From positions 47,398,813-47,462,812 of the forward strand of contig CM026395.1 in the NCBI GenBank assembly GCA_014843695.1: 64,000 nucleotides of DNA. The letters run 5' to 3'. The notes beneath the pieces are model-generated. The model worked only from the letters and a program-made list of their open reading frames with translations. It made no database searches and was not told where the DNA came from. Below are positions 1 through 10,935 of this stretch, one piece after another; the first letter of the stretch is position 1; the number at the start of each line of letters is the position of its first letter. This DNA comes from Archivesica marissinica (taxonomy: Eukaryota > Mollusca > Bivalvia > Venerida > Vesicomyidae). A program made the position numbers and the translations under genes.

Positions 1-1044
1 ATGAAACATACGAATAATTTTGTTCGTTTTTTAACTACTTGATAGCTTACTAGTACATGTAGCCCGCTGGTACTCATTTATCTTACTGAGTACCTGGACG
101 GAAGCTGCGCACTGTAATGAAATAGCCAGTACTGTTGAAAAAACCGATTAATTGCAGCGACAGTACATCTGTATGCGCATCTGCCAGTCACCCGGGAGCT
201 GCTTTGGGGCTGATTGAAGTGGGAACTGTCCGCATCTTACATCAATTATTTTCAAGGGTATAATGATATCGGAAATAAAGCTGTTAGGTTTACAATGAAG
301 TTTCTCAAGCAAATAACCGAGGTGTATTGAACAACTGTTGTAATTAATTTTCGATGACATTTCACGAATTTACAACGTATTACAGCCAGAAGGGACAAGG
401 ACGTGGACACAAGGACCCGACAAGGAACAGGATAGTTATTGCGTGAAAACAAATTAGGCAGCGACAGGGGCGGGACGACAATTTCACGGTAATTTGAAAT
501 TCAAGTAGCTTTGCCTCAATTAAACTTTATTCACCGAATTCCAGGACATGGAGACTATGGAATACTTTTGACTGAAGCACGTTTCGTAACGGACACGCCT
601 CTCTATCTGTTAAGCAAATCGAATACAATAGCGATAGGTTAAAACAACACTAATATTTACTTTAAGAATATAAAATATTATTTGCGATGTGAATATAATC
701 ATTCTCCGTACTTGTTATAATATTATATATATTTTTTTTTTTCAGTCTCACATTATCCTCGAAAGATAAAGAAAATCGCGGGAAAATATTAGACATGTTC
801 ACATAAGATAATTTAGGTGGGTCGATTATCATGTCCAGTTATCTAGAGCTTTTAATCGTATATGAGCATAAAAAGGTAGTGTAGAAACCTATCCAGGTAA
901 ATAATATGGTCGAATGCATATGTTTACAAATATCAAATTATAATTCGACACTAATATGCACAATTTACAAATAAGATATATATAAGTACACAGCCATTCT
1001 AGTAAAGATTTACAAGAGGGCGACCAAGAATAGGGAATAGGATA
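1..1044. other. No gene recognised
   Basis: AT-rich sequence without a convincing coding region, RNA gene or repeat. Short open frames have no recognisable motif. It ends where the first minisatellite begins. Confidence 0.5.
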
Positions 1045-1627
1045 ACACACAACTCGTGACAGCACAACCCGTGACACACAACCCGTGACAGCACAACCCG
1101 TGACACACAACCCGTGACAGCACAATCCGTGACACACAACCCGTGACAGCACAACCCGTGACACACAACTCGTGACAGCACAACCTGTGACACACAACCC
1201 GTGACAGCACAACCCGTGACACACAACCCGTGACAGCACAATCCGTGACACACACCCCGTGACAGCACAACCCGTGACAGCACAACCCGTGACACACAAC
1301 CCGTGACAGCACAACCCGTGACAGCACAACCCATGACACACAACCCCTGACACACAACCTGTAACATCACAACCCGTGACACACAACCCGTGACACACAA
1401 CCCCTGACACACAACCAGTGACAGCACAACCCGTGACACACACCCCGTGACAGCACAACCCGTGACACACAACCTGTAACATCACAACCCGTGACACACA
1501 ACCCGTGACACAACCCGTGACAGCACAACCCGTGACATCACAACCCGTGACAGCACAACCTGTGACACACAACCCGTGACAGCACAACCCGTGACATCAC
1601 AACCCGTGACACACAACCCGTGACAGC
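1045..1627. repeat. Minisatellite, 14/15-bp unit
   Basis: Tandem copies of ACACAACCCGTGAC and AGCACAACCCGTGAC, often alternating as a 29-bp dimer, with point variants (CTCGTGAC, CCTGTAAC). About 40 copies. The cysteine-rich peptides that appear in reading frames (GCAVTGCVS pattern) are translations of the repeat and not evidence of a gene. Confidence 0.95.
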
Positions 1628-1690
1628 ACCGACTGCACGCTACACCTGACACAAGTCTGACAGAGTAACACTCGAACATGGTATCAGAGT

Positions 1691-1816
1691 ACCAGGTGAA
1701 AACCCACGTGTCCGATTTGGCGACCACCGTACCATCTCACATACTTGCAGGTCCGAGGATCGAACCCGGGTTGCATTGGTATGAAGCGATCGCGCTAACC
1801 ACTGCGCTAATCGGAC
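1691..1816 (-). mobile_element. tRNA-derived SINE head, family D
   Basis: Read on the minus strand, the sequence has a tRNA-like head starting GTCCGATTAGCGCAGTGG, with an A box (TAGCGCAGTGG) and a B box (GGTTCGATCCT). The downstream body GGTGGTCGCCAAATCGGAC matches a longer copy at 30869-31096. This copy is truncated soon after the head. Confidence 0.75.
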
Positions 1817-2060
1817 AAAAATCGTGATTAATAAAACGCTAAGATAAACATAGAAAAATTCACTTTGAATTAATAGTAGACATACTATGCACAATGTACA
1901 CACTTATATCAACATCTACAGCAATGCAGCTCAGTCATATACTTACTATTTCTCCATTCCTTTCGTTTTCACTTACTTGCAGGCGTACTCGTAACCAGAA
2001 TATCACAGTATTTCTTCTGTATTGTTTGTTGGGTAGTGCAATAAAAGGGAGCGAAAATCA

Positions 2061-4118
2061 TGTACGACGGAATGTATCACCGAATGTACCACGGAATGTA
2101 CTACGGAATGTACCACGGAATGTACTACGGAATGTACCACGGAATGTACTACGGAATGTACCACGGAATGTACTACGGAATGTACTACGGAATGTACCAC
2201 GGAATGTACTACGGAATGTACCACTGAGTGTACTACGGAATGTACCACGGAATGAATGTACTACGGAATGTACCACGGAATGAATGTACTACGGAATGTA
2301 CCACCGTATGTACCACGGAATGTACTACGGAATGTACCACGGAATGAATGTACTACCGGAATGTACCACGGAATGTACTACGGAATGTACCACGGAATGC
2401 CACGGAATGTACCATGGAATGTACCACGGAATGTACCATGGAATGTACCACGGAATGTACTATGGAATGTACTACGGAATGTACCACGGAATGTACTACG
2501 GAATGTACTACGGAATGTACTACGGAATGTACCACGGAATGTACTACGGAATGTAATACGGAATGTACTACGGAATGTACCACGGAATGTACTACGGAAT
2601 GTACCACGGAATGCCACGGAATGTACCATGGAATGTACCACGGAATGTACCATGGAATGTACCACGGAATGTACTATGGAATGTACTACGGAATGTACTA
2701 CGGAATGTACTACGGAATGTACCACGGAATGTACTACGGAATGTACTACGGAATGTACTACGGAATGTACCACGGAATGTACTACGGAATGTAATACGGA
2801 ATGTACTACGGAATGTACCACGGAATGTACTACGGAATGTACTACGGAATGTACTACGGAATGTACCACGGAATGTACTACGGAATGTACTACGGAATGT
2901 ACCACCGTATGTACTACGGAATGTACTACGGAATGTACGACGGTATGTACCACGGAATGTACTACGGTATGTACCACGGAATGTACTACGGAATGTACTA
3001 CGGAATGTACCACCGTATGTACTACGGAATGTACCACGGAATGTACTACGGAATGTACTACGGAATGTACCACGGAATGTACTACGGAATGTACTACGGA
3101 ATGTACTACGGTATGTACCACGGAATGTACTACGGAATGTACTACGGAATGTACCACGGAATGTACTACGGAATGTACTACGGAATGTACTACGGAATGT
3201 ACTACGGAATGTACTACGGAATGTACCACGGAATGTACCACGGAATGTACTACGGAATGTACTACGGAATGTACTACGGAATGTACCACGGAGTGTACTA
3301 CGGAATGAATGTACCACGGATGTACTACGGAATGTACTACGGAATGTACCACGGAGTGTACTACGGAATGAATGTACCACGGAATGTACTACGGAATGTA
3401 CTACGGAATGTACCACGGAATGTACTACGGAATGAATGTACCACGGAATGTACTACGGAATGTACTACGGAATGTACCACGGACTGTACCACGGAATGAA
3501 TGTACCACGGAATGTACCACGGAATGTACTACGGAATGTACCACGGAATGCCACGGAATGTACTACGGAATGTACCACGGAATGCCACGGAATGTACTAC
3601 GGAGTGTACTACGGAATGAATGTACCACGGAATGTACTACGGAATGTACCACGGAATGTACCACGGAATGTACTACGGAATGTACTACGGAATGTACTAC
3701 GGAATGTACTACGGAATGTACTACGGAATGTACTACGGAATGTACTACGGAATGTACTACGGAATGTACCACGGAATGAATGTACTACGGAATGTACTAC
3801 GGAATGTACCACGGAATGTACTACGGAATGTACTACGGAATGTACTACGGAATGTACCACGGAATGTACTACGGAATGTACTACGGAATGTACTACGGAA
3901 TGTACAACCGAATGTACCACAGAATGTACTACGGAATGTACCACGGAATGTACTACGGAATGTACTACGGAATGTACTACGGAATGTACCACGTAATGTA
4001 CTACGGAATGTAATACGGAATGTACCACCGAATGTACCACAGAATGTACTACTGAATGTACCACATAATGTACTACTGAATGTACCACGGAATGTACTAC
4101 GGAATGTTCCACGGAATG
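2061..4118. repeat. Minisatellite, 12-bp unit (TACTACGGAATG)
   Basis: About 170 copies of TACTACGGAATG or TACCACGGAATG, with occasional 4-bp insertions (GAATGAATG) and shorter CCACGGAATG units. Because 12 is a multiple of 3 and the unit lacks stops, several frames on both strands stay open for up to 350 codons (ECTT, RNVL, MYYG and HSVV periodic peptides). These are not considered genes. The array ends directly at the next, unrelated array. Confidence 0.95.
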
Positions 4119-4612
4119 TACGTGTGGTTTACCAGGACACTTCCTCTGAGAAATAAATATAGTTGATGTGCGTGTGGTTTACCAGGACCCGTCCTCTGAG
4201 AAATAAATAGAGTTGGTGCGCGTGTGGTTTACCAGGACCCGTCCTCTGAGAAATAAATATAGTTGATGTGCGTGTGGTTTACCAGTAGCCGTCCTCTGAG
4301 AAATAAATAGAGTTGCTGTGCGTGTGGTTTACCAGGACCCGTCCTCTGAGAAATAAATAGAGTTGGTGCGAGTGTGGTTTACCAGGACCCATCCTCTGAG
4401 AAGTAAATATAGTTGATATGCGTGTGGTTTACCAGGAGCCGTCCTCTGATAAATAAATAGAGTTGGTGTACGTGTGGTTTACCAGTACCCGTCCTCTGAG
4501 AAATAAATAGAGTTGGTGTACGTGTGGTTTACCAGGACCCGTCCTCTGAGAAATAAATATAGTTGATGTGCGTGTGGTTTACCAGGACCCGTCCTCTGAG
4601 AAATAAACACCA
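4119..4612. repeat. Minisatellite, 50-bp unit
   Basis: Ten copies of a 50-bp unit beginning CGTGTGGTTTACCAGGACCC and containing GTCCTCTGAGAAATAAATA. Copies start every 50 bp from about 4119 to 4569. It abuts the 12-bp array with no spacer. Confidence 0.95.
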
Positions 4613-4794
4613 TGTGGGGGATTATTTTAAAATCAGCTATAGGAAATGGTGTGTGAAATGGATTCTGAAACTTACGCGAGATTCAGATATGCATGTTCTC
4701 AGATTTAGATGTATTGTAGGCCCTATATGTGTAGCCGTCTGTCAGTCCAGTCCAGTCCAGTTCGATACAATATCAATATCTTACTGAATAGTTT

Positions 4795-4980
4795 CGACAG
4801 TTTCGTTTGTGATGTGAAATTACATGTACTCTGGTATCATCAGCAAATAGATGTATGTTTGAACAAACATTGTGAACGATATCGTTAATATAATTGATAT
4901 CGTAAATAACAAGGGACCAAGGACAGATCCTTGTGGAACACTTGCATTAAGAACAGAGAAATCAGATTTTGTACCAATAT
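4795..4980 (-). pseudogene. Non-LTR reverse transcriptase remnant
   Basis: Minus-strand translation gives SVPQGSVLGPLLF (RT domain, near 4925-4965) and, in a second frame, LFADDTRVHVISHHK (catalytic F/Y-A-D-D motif, near 4805-4850). The two motifs sit at about the usual spacing but in different frames, so the copy is frameshifted. Only about 60 codons of the palm domain remain. CR1/jockey-type RTs carry this motif pair; the exact family is not resolved. Confidence 0.75.
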
Positions 4981-5109
4981 AATTATACTATTGCATATTG
5001 TTGTCGATGTCATCTTCTGTACTTTAGCTTAATCATATTTATTGATTTTTTTAAATACACTACAAATATGATAAATGTACGAGCAAATTGATATGACTAT
5101 AATAGATAG

Positions 5110-5245
5110 TGTGGCATCCGTGGTCCAGTGTTAGAGCGTCGGATTTGGAATCGATCGGTCCCAGGTTCGATACTCGGTCAGGCCACGTATGTAGCAAGGC
5201 ATCTCACACACATCGCTTAGTACTGGTTAATCAATTAGGTCGACT
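5110..5245 (+). mobile_element. tRNA-derived SINE, family E
   Basis: tRNA-like head beginning GTGGCATCCGTGGTCCAGTG (A box TGGTCCAGTG) with B box GGTTCGATACT, followed by GGTCAGGCCACGTATGTAG and a body containing TTAGTACTGGTTAA. The same head and body occur on the minus strand at 42439-43660, where another element interrupts them. Confidence 0.7.
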
Positions 5246-5329
5246 AATCGTGCCCATGACAACATGTCTAGGTCTCCGCAAGGGTTTTACATTAATGGTA
5301 GGCTACATACATACATACTATAATGCTAT

Positions 5330-6165
5330 GTAAACTTATACTTGAACACTGAGAATAGGAGCAAATAGATTGGGCAACAAGTTCTAACAACATTAATGTA
5401 ACTATTGTATAAATAATAAATACAATAAACCAGCGCAAATAAATAAACAGAGCTTCTAATGATGGAACTTCGACTAACTTGATGTTATCAAATGGCGTAA
5501 ATAAATATATGGGACGTAACTCATCCCGGGCTAGCTCGCAGGCGTAGACAAACCAACTAACTGCCGTGCACCAGTACCGGTGTGATCTTTTCTCTCCAAA
5601 AAACTCCAAAAAGAACATGGCACAATTATTTGTATTGAAAGAAACAAAGATAGTGAAAACTTACAACATTGTAACTTTAAATCCTTTGCAAAAGTATTTT
5701 CTCTTAATAAGGAACATTCTCCATACCTGTGGGAAAGGTGAAACATTGTTAATACTGCAAATTAATACATGTTGCAAATCATTGTCTAAAAATGTAGTTG
5801 CACTGTAGTAGAATGAGCTAATCCCGTACCTTGTTGTTCTCTCATGTGTGTATCTAAAAGAATAAGAATTATTTTCTTAAATTGTATCGACTACCCTACC
5901 TCTATTTACAATGTTATAGGTTTCTAATGATATAGTACGTAAGCGTATAACTTTCAAAGTTGGTAGTGTGGCAAATATCAACAATTCTTCACATATAGAA
6001 GAGTAATTCCTAAATGCACACACGAAGTTCTCTTTCCGGCATTTTTCCCCATTTTCTTGGTTCAAATTTTACAACAGAAATGCTCCTCCAAAGAACAATA
6101 GCTACAATTTGACATTATAAAGCAACTGTATACAGTTAATCTACTTAATGTACACACATGTTTAC
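5330..6165. other. No gene recognised
   Basis: AT-rich unique-looking sequence. Open frames on both strands of up to 108 codons show no recognisable domain, and I see no paired splice signals around them. Confidence 0.45.
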
Positions 6166-6167
6166 TT

Positions 6168-7600
6168 ATCTATCTATCTATCTTCCGCTAATGTCGAACC
6201 CCTCGCGGGGACGTAGACATGTTGCGTGTCAAAAACCGCAAAGAAGTTAAAAGTATGAGTAGTTAAAAGTATAATTTAAGAAGGTAATGAAAATAAGTTG
6301 TGGTAAAAGTTTAAAAGCAGCAGCGCAGAACAACTAGGGACTGGCATGATCAATATGGCAGACTGCCGTATTGAATTGCTCTATGGTAGGGAGATGGACA
6401 ATGTCAGGAGGGAGGTGGTTCCAATGGTAGATTGTTCTTGGAAAAAAGGAAAACTTGTAGTTGTCTGTAGTTGGTGTAATTAACCTATAGCTTAAGGAAT
6501 GGCAATGGCGAGCAGGACGGGAGAGGGGAACTAGGTGATTTTCAATGGGAATAGCAACACGATCATTATTACCTATACGTTTCATCGCACTAAGTTGGTG
6601 AGATGCCTTTTTACAGATATTTGAGACATGTACATCACATTTTAGTTGAAAATCAATAGTCACACCCAGTAATTTAACAGTATCTTCTCCATTAGTAATA
6701 TTGTTATCCAGGTTAAAAGATGTCCATGATGTGGCTTCCTGCCAATATATATTGCCTGGAATATATCTGGGTTCGCTTTCATTGCATCATGTGAAAACTA
6801 TTCAAGCAATGATAATCTCTTTCTAGCATATATTTGCCAATTTCAATATTATTGTCAGAGCAAGACAGTGCATACTTATACAGACTACTATCATTGACAA
6901 AGTGAAAATATCATTAAAACAAATACTAAAAAGCACTGGTTCCAGAATCCCTGTGGAACACCTTTGACCTGTTATGCAAATGTTATTTAGCGTAGATAAA
7001 ATATTTTGGATCGGCCCTGGCTAATTTGTTGAACGCCCCTCGCTATGCAGTTTGTGTGGGATATTTTTTAGACGCTACAGCGCCCCCTAGCGGAAGCGTC
7101 CCTTCGAACAGGACGCCATTTTGATGCTGGATGAAAACCTGCTTTAATGTGCAGTGACTGTTTGTGTCAAATGTTATCTTTATTTATATTTATATAAAGA
7201 CTGTGCGTTGTCATCAGCATAATTATACAGACTACTATCCTTGACAAAGTGAAAATATCATTAAGACAAATATTAAAAAGAACCGGTTCCAGAATAGAGC
7301 CCTGCGGAACACCTTTGACCTGTTATGAAAATAACTTTTGATTACATCCGGTGCCGAGTCTGAAACACCATAACATCTAAGTTTAAGCAATAAAATGTCA
7401 AATGCGTTTTATTCGTCCATCAGAATAGCTGATATGTATTTATTTTCATCAAGAGCTTTCTTCCAGTCTTCAATAATTTTCAACAGAGTACGTTGACACC
7501 CATACCAAGATCTAAAGGTAGATACTTATATATTAAAATGATCATTACAAAATTCTACAAGTTACACATTGATGGCCCTTACAAAGATCTTAGACGTGAC
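6168..7600 (-). pseudogene. Decayed CR1/jockey-like LINE, RT domain to 3' end
   Basis: A 5'-truncated non-LTR retrotransposon read on the minus strand. In order: FRSWYGCQRTLLKIIEDWKK (7440-7520), NAFDILLLKLRCYGVSD (7370-7430, the conserved KAFD region), VPQGSILEPVLF (near 7300), and YADD (near 7225). A second partial copy of the VPQG-to-YA region lies at 6880-6985. Then come KCDVHVSNICKKA (near 6620) and the C-terminal YKFSFFPRTIYHWNHLPP (near 6430). Several stops and frameshifts are present. The 3' end is a short GATA-type tail (ATCT repeats at 6168-6183). A closely related 3' end sits at 56663-57060. The approximately 340-bp offset duplication inside the RT brackets a foreign-looking insert at about 6986-7221. 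Confidence 0.8.
7080..7093 (-). promoter_or_regulatory. CTCF-core-like motif
   Basis: The minus strand reads CCGCTAGGGGGCGC, which differs at one position from the vertebrate CTCF core consensus CCASYAGRGGGCRS. It sits in the non-coding insert between the duplicated RT segments. Occupancy cannot be judged from sequence; this may be chance. Confidence 0.25.
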
Positions 7601-7708
7601 TGGTAATATACTGACAGGGCACTGGTAATATACTGACAGGGCACTGGTAACATACTGACAGGGCACTGGTAATATACTGACAGGGCACTGGTAATATACT
7701 GACAGGGC
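7598..7708. repeat. Short tandem repeat, 22-bp unit
   Basis: Five copies of ACTGGTAATATACTGACAGGGC, nearly perfect. Confidence 0.9.
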
Positions 7709-8220
7709 AATCATGTCCCTTGTCTAAGGTACTGTACTATTTATGAATTTGCGCTACTTGAACTAGTAGCTGGGAGCACTGCCGTACTAATGACGTATTT
7801 ACATAGAAGTAATGTGCTATGAGGAAATACCGCCATCCATGTCCAGTAGCCCTTTTTACTTTATCAATTTGCTTACTAATAAATGTTTCACTAACAGAGT
7901 TAAATACAACTTGTTCAGTGCATGTTGTTGTCCATTTGGTATGTTGAATACCAACTAAACTGGGATGTTTATCATCTACAGGTATAGAATCAGAGCCAAT
8001 ATCCTTCTCAGCACATACAAACTAATCATTAAAGATGTTACAAGCGTCTTCTTGGTTATTGACTAGTTTGTCTTATCCTACAAAGCAGTATTTATGTTTA
8101 CAAAGATACATTTATATGTTAAATATGGATTAATTGTGGACCAGCAATCAATTGATCTACACCCTCCTACACATCCATCAATACAATATGTATTAATGTT
8201 TACACATACTAGTGACTATA

Positions 8221-8515
8221 TTGGTGGTGTTTTACGTTTATTTATCGTCGCTACCGGTTGCCCATATGAGCGACGCCTCCTGAAGAGATTAGTTATTTTA
8301 GATGTTTGGAGGATAGTGCAATGATACAGAGAGAGACCCATTCCAGAGTCTCCTCTGGTTGTTTTACGTGCACAGTGTAAAGCACCGACACGAGACCTCG
8401 GTTTAACGTCCCATCTGAAAGACTGTTAATTGTATTATGGTCAGACGGGGGATCGAACCTGCGATCCCTGGATTACCAGTCCAGCGTGTTACCACTGGAC
8501 TACATATCCGTCTGT
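8221..8515 (-). mobile_element. Full-length tRNA-derived SINE, family A
   Basis: A 295-bp SINE flanked by a perfect 12-bp target-site duplication, CTAGTGACTATA (8209-8220 and 8516-8527). On the minus strand the head carries an A box (TAGTCCAGTGG) and a B box (GGTTCGATCCC). The body includes CTTTCAGATGGGACGTTAAAC and GAGGAGACTCTGGAATGGG. The 3' tail GCGACGATAAATAAACGTAAAAC presumably matches a partner LINE tail. Other copies lie at 19500-19788 and 43749-44030, with head fragments at 42345-42438 and 50270-50385. Confidence 0.9.
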
Positions 8516-8529
8516 CTAGTGACTATAGT

Positions 8530-9176
8530 GTAGTAGATAAGGACCACAAAATGATGATTTCGTTCGGAAGGTGTAAAAAGCACCAACTTTTCACACAAGT
8601 AATATGAGGGTGTATACTTTCCAAAATGCCCGGACGACACTCACGAGAGGCCCTTTGACTCCATTGTTGGGGCCCCAAAAAGGATCACCAATAGATTTTA
8701 AAACAAATACACTTTTTAAAGTTCCATTAATTGAATTAATTGTTACTACTTCAATTGTTTTCACATGATAATTAATAGAGAAGGCATAGTAGTATCTAAT
8801 GTTTTACATACAAACAATAATTTTACAACCAGTAAAATTTGGTGCTTTTTACACCCTCTGAACATTCATGGTCCTTATCTACTACACTACTAGGCTTAAT
8901 TGTCCCAACTCCCAAGTTGTGTTGTTTTGAAATTATATTACACAGCATGTTCTGTTTCTATATAGCATGCTTCAAATGTTTGCTCATGTCCTGTACTGGC
9001 TTCGGTAATATATTGTTCTTTTATAAAGTTACATGTTTATTTACAATATTTAAGAATTTATCATCCACATTTTCTAATGTAAAAGATGACAATTCATTTT
9101 CCAGATCATGATTAAACTGCTTAGCATTATACATATGAAGTTCTAAAGCAACAGTTACTTGAGCTATAGGCGTATC
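8530..9176. other. No gene recognised
   Basis: AT-rich sequence. An open frame at 8839-9111 is cysteine- and phenylalanine-rich but has no motif I recognise. A loosely complementary pair (GGTGTAAAAAGCACCAA near 8570 and TTGGTGCTTTTTACACC near 8839) makes an inverted repeat about 270 bp apart, which may mark the ends of a small non-autonomous element. Confidence 0.45.
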
Positions 9177-10310
9177 AGAACTAACAGAGGCCAACAGTAA
9201 ACAGAACTAACAGCGGCCAAAAGTAAACAGAACTAACAGCGGCCAAAAGCAAACAACTAACAGCGGCCAAAAGTAAACAGAACTAACAGCTGCCAAAAGT
9301 AAGCAGAACTAACAGCGGCCAAAAGTAAACAGAACTAACAGCGGCCAAAAGTAAACAGAACTAACAGCGGCCAAAAGTAAACAGAACTAACAGCGGCCAA
9401 AAGTAAACAGAACTAACAGCGGCCAAAAGTAAACAGAACTAACAGCGGCCAAAAGTAAACAGAACTAACAGCGGCCAAAAGTAAACAGAACTAACATCGG
9501 CCAAAAGTAAACAGAACTAACAGCTGCCAAAGTAAGCAGAACTAACAGCGGCCAAAATAACAGAACTAACAGCGGCCAAAAGTAAACAGAACTAACAGCG
9601 GCCAAAAGTAAACAGAACTAACAGCGGCCAAAAGTAAACAGAACTAACAGCGGCCAAAAGTAAACAGAACTAACAGCGGCCAAAAGTAAACAGAACTAAC
9701 AGCGGCCAAAAGTAAACAGAACTAACATCGGCCAAAAGTAAACAGAACTAACAGCTGCCAAAAGTAAGCAGAACTAACAGCGGCCAAAATTAACAGAACT
9801 AACAGCGGCCAAAAGTAACAGAACTAACAGCGGCCAAAAGTAAACAGAACTAACAGCGGCCAAAAGTAAACAGAACTAACAGCGGCCAAAAGTAAACAGA
9901 ACTAACAGCGGCCAAAAGTAAACAGAACTAACAGCGGCCAAAAGTAAACAGAACTAACAGCGGCCAAAAGTAAACAGAACTAACAGCGGCCAAAAGTAAA
10001 CAGAACTAACAGCGGCCAAAATTAACAGAACTAACAGCGGCCAACAGTAAACAGAACTAACAACGGCCAAAAGTAAACAGAACTAACAGCGGCCAAAAGT
10101 AAACAGAACTAACAGCGGCCAAAAGTAAACAGAACTAACATCGGCCAAAAGTAAACAGAACTAACAGCGGCCAAAAGTAAACAGAACTAACAGCGGCCAA
10201 AATTAAACAGAACTAACAGCTGCCAAAAGTAAACAGAACTAACAGCGGCCAAAAGTAAACAGTACTAACAGCGGCCAGAAGTAAACAGAACTAACAGCGC
10301 CCAAAAGTAA
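9177..10310. repeat. Minisatellite, 26-bp unit
   Basis: About 43 copies of AACTAACAGCGGCCAAAAGTAAACAG with little divergence. A few units have 1-4 bp deletions or an AGCTGCC/ATCGGCC variant. Blocks of variants recur in the same order (near 9485-9590 and 9725-9830), pointing to multi-unit duplication. Confidence 0.95.
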
Positions 10311-10935
10311 AACAAAATAACTAACTATTCGGCACAATCACATACAGCATATCTTGGTACAGAAGTATCTATTTATGATACATTAGACATATGTCATTAC
10401 ATATCGAATTGTAACAAGTTTGGTCATATGTTCAACATATACTCTTATAACCAACTGAATTTAGAGGAAATTTCAACTTCCTATCATAAGTACCTAATAT
10501 GATGCAGGGTTATAAATAACGGTGTATGCTTAATACAATTGTATGGACTTATGTTATTAAGTAGATATCGTTTTGCCGGAACACGAGATGAAATCTTAAT
10601 CCCAAAAATCAGGTCAAATATATATTGAAGGTCACCGACCCATTGTACAATAAATAATAATGTATACTAATATTGAGTATATACTATGAATGAATTACAA
10701 ACAATCCAAGCTATGTAGGATCATATATGTCATGTGCTGGTGCAGATCAGATTGTTCACACGTATGCCAAAAACAATTGTATTCGTCACAGATGTGATAT
10801 CTATGATCGCATATGCCACACGACTCGAACACATTTGTCACATCTGCTGTGAAATCTGTGATCAAGATGTGTTTGATTTTTGGTGACATAAATTAAATTT
10901 CTCACAAATTATTGTTCAGGTATTTCTTTGAATAT
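10311..10935. other. No gene recognised
   Basis: AT-rich spacer between two large minisatellites. No coding, RNA or transposon signature is visible. Confidence 0.45.

Noticed and set aside
889..1587. Cysteine-rich open frame that might suggest a metallothionein-like or small-toxin-like peptide
   Set aside because: It is the translation of the 14/15-bp array; several frames give the same pattern.
2061..4118. Open frames of up to 350 codons on both strands (ECTT, RNVL, MYYG, HSVV peptides)
   Set aside because: They are translations of a 12-bp stop-free tandem unit; several frames are open at once, which a real gene would not show.
9177..10310. CRISPR-like regular array
   Set aside because: Units are contiguous, without variable spacers, and the genome is eukaryotic.
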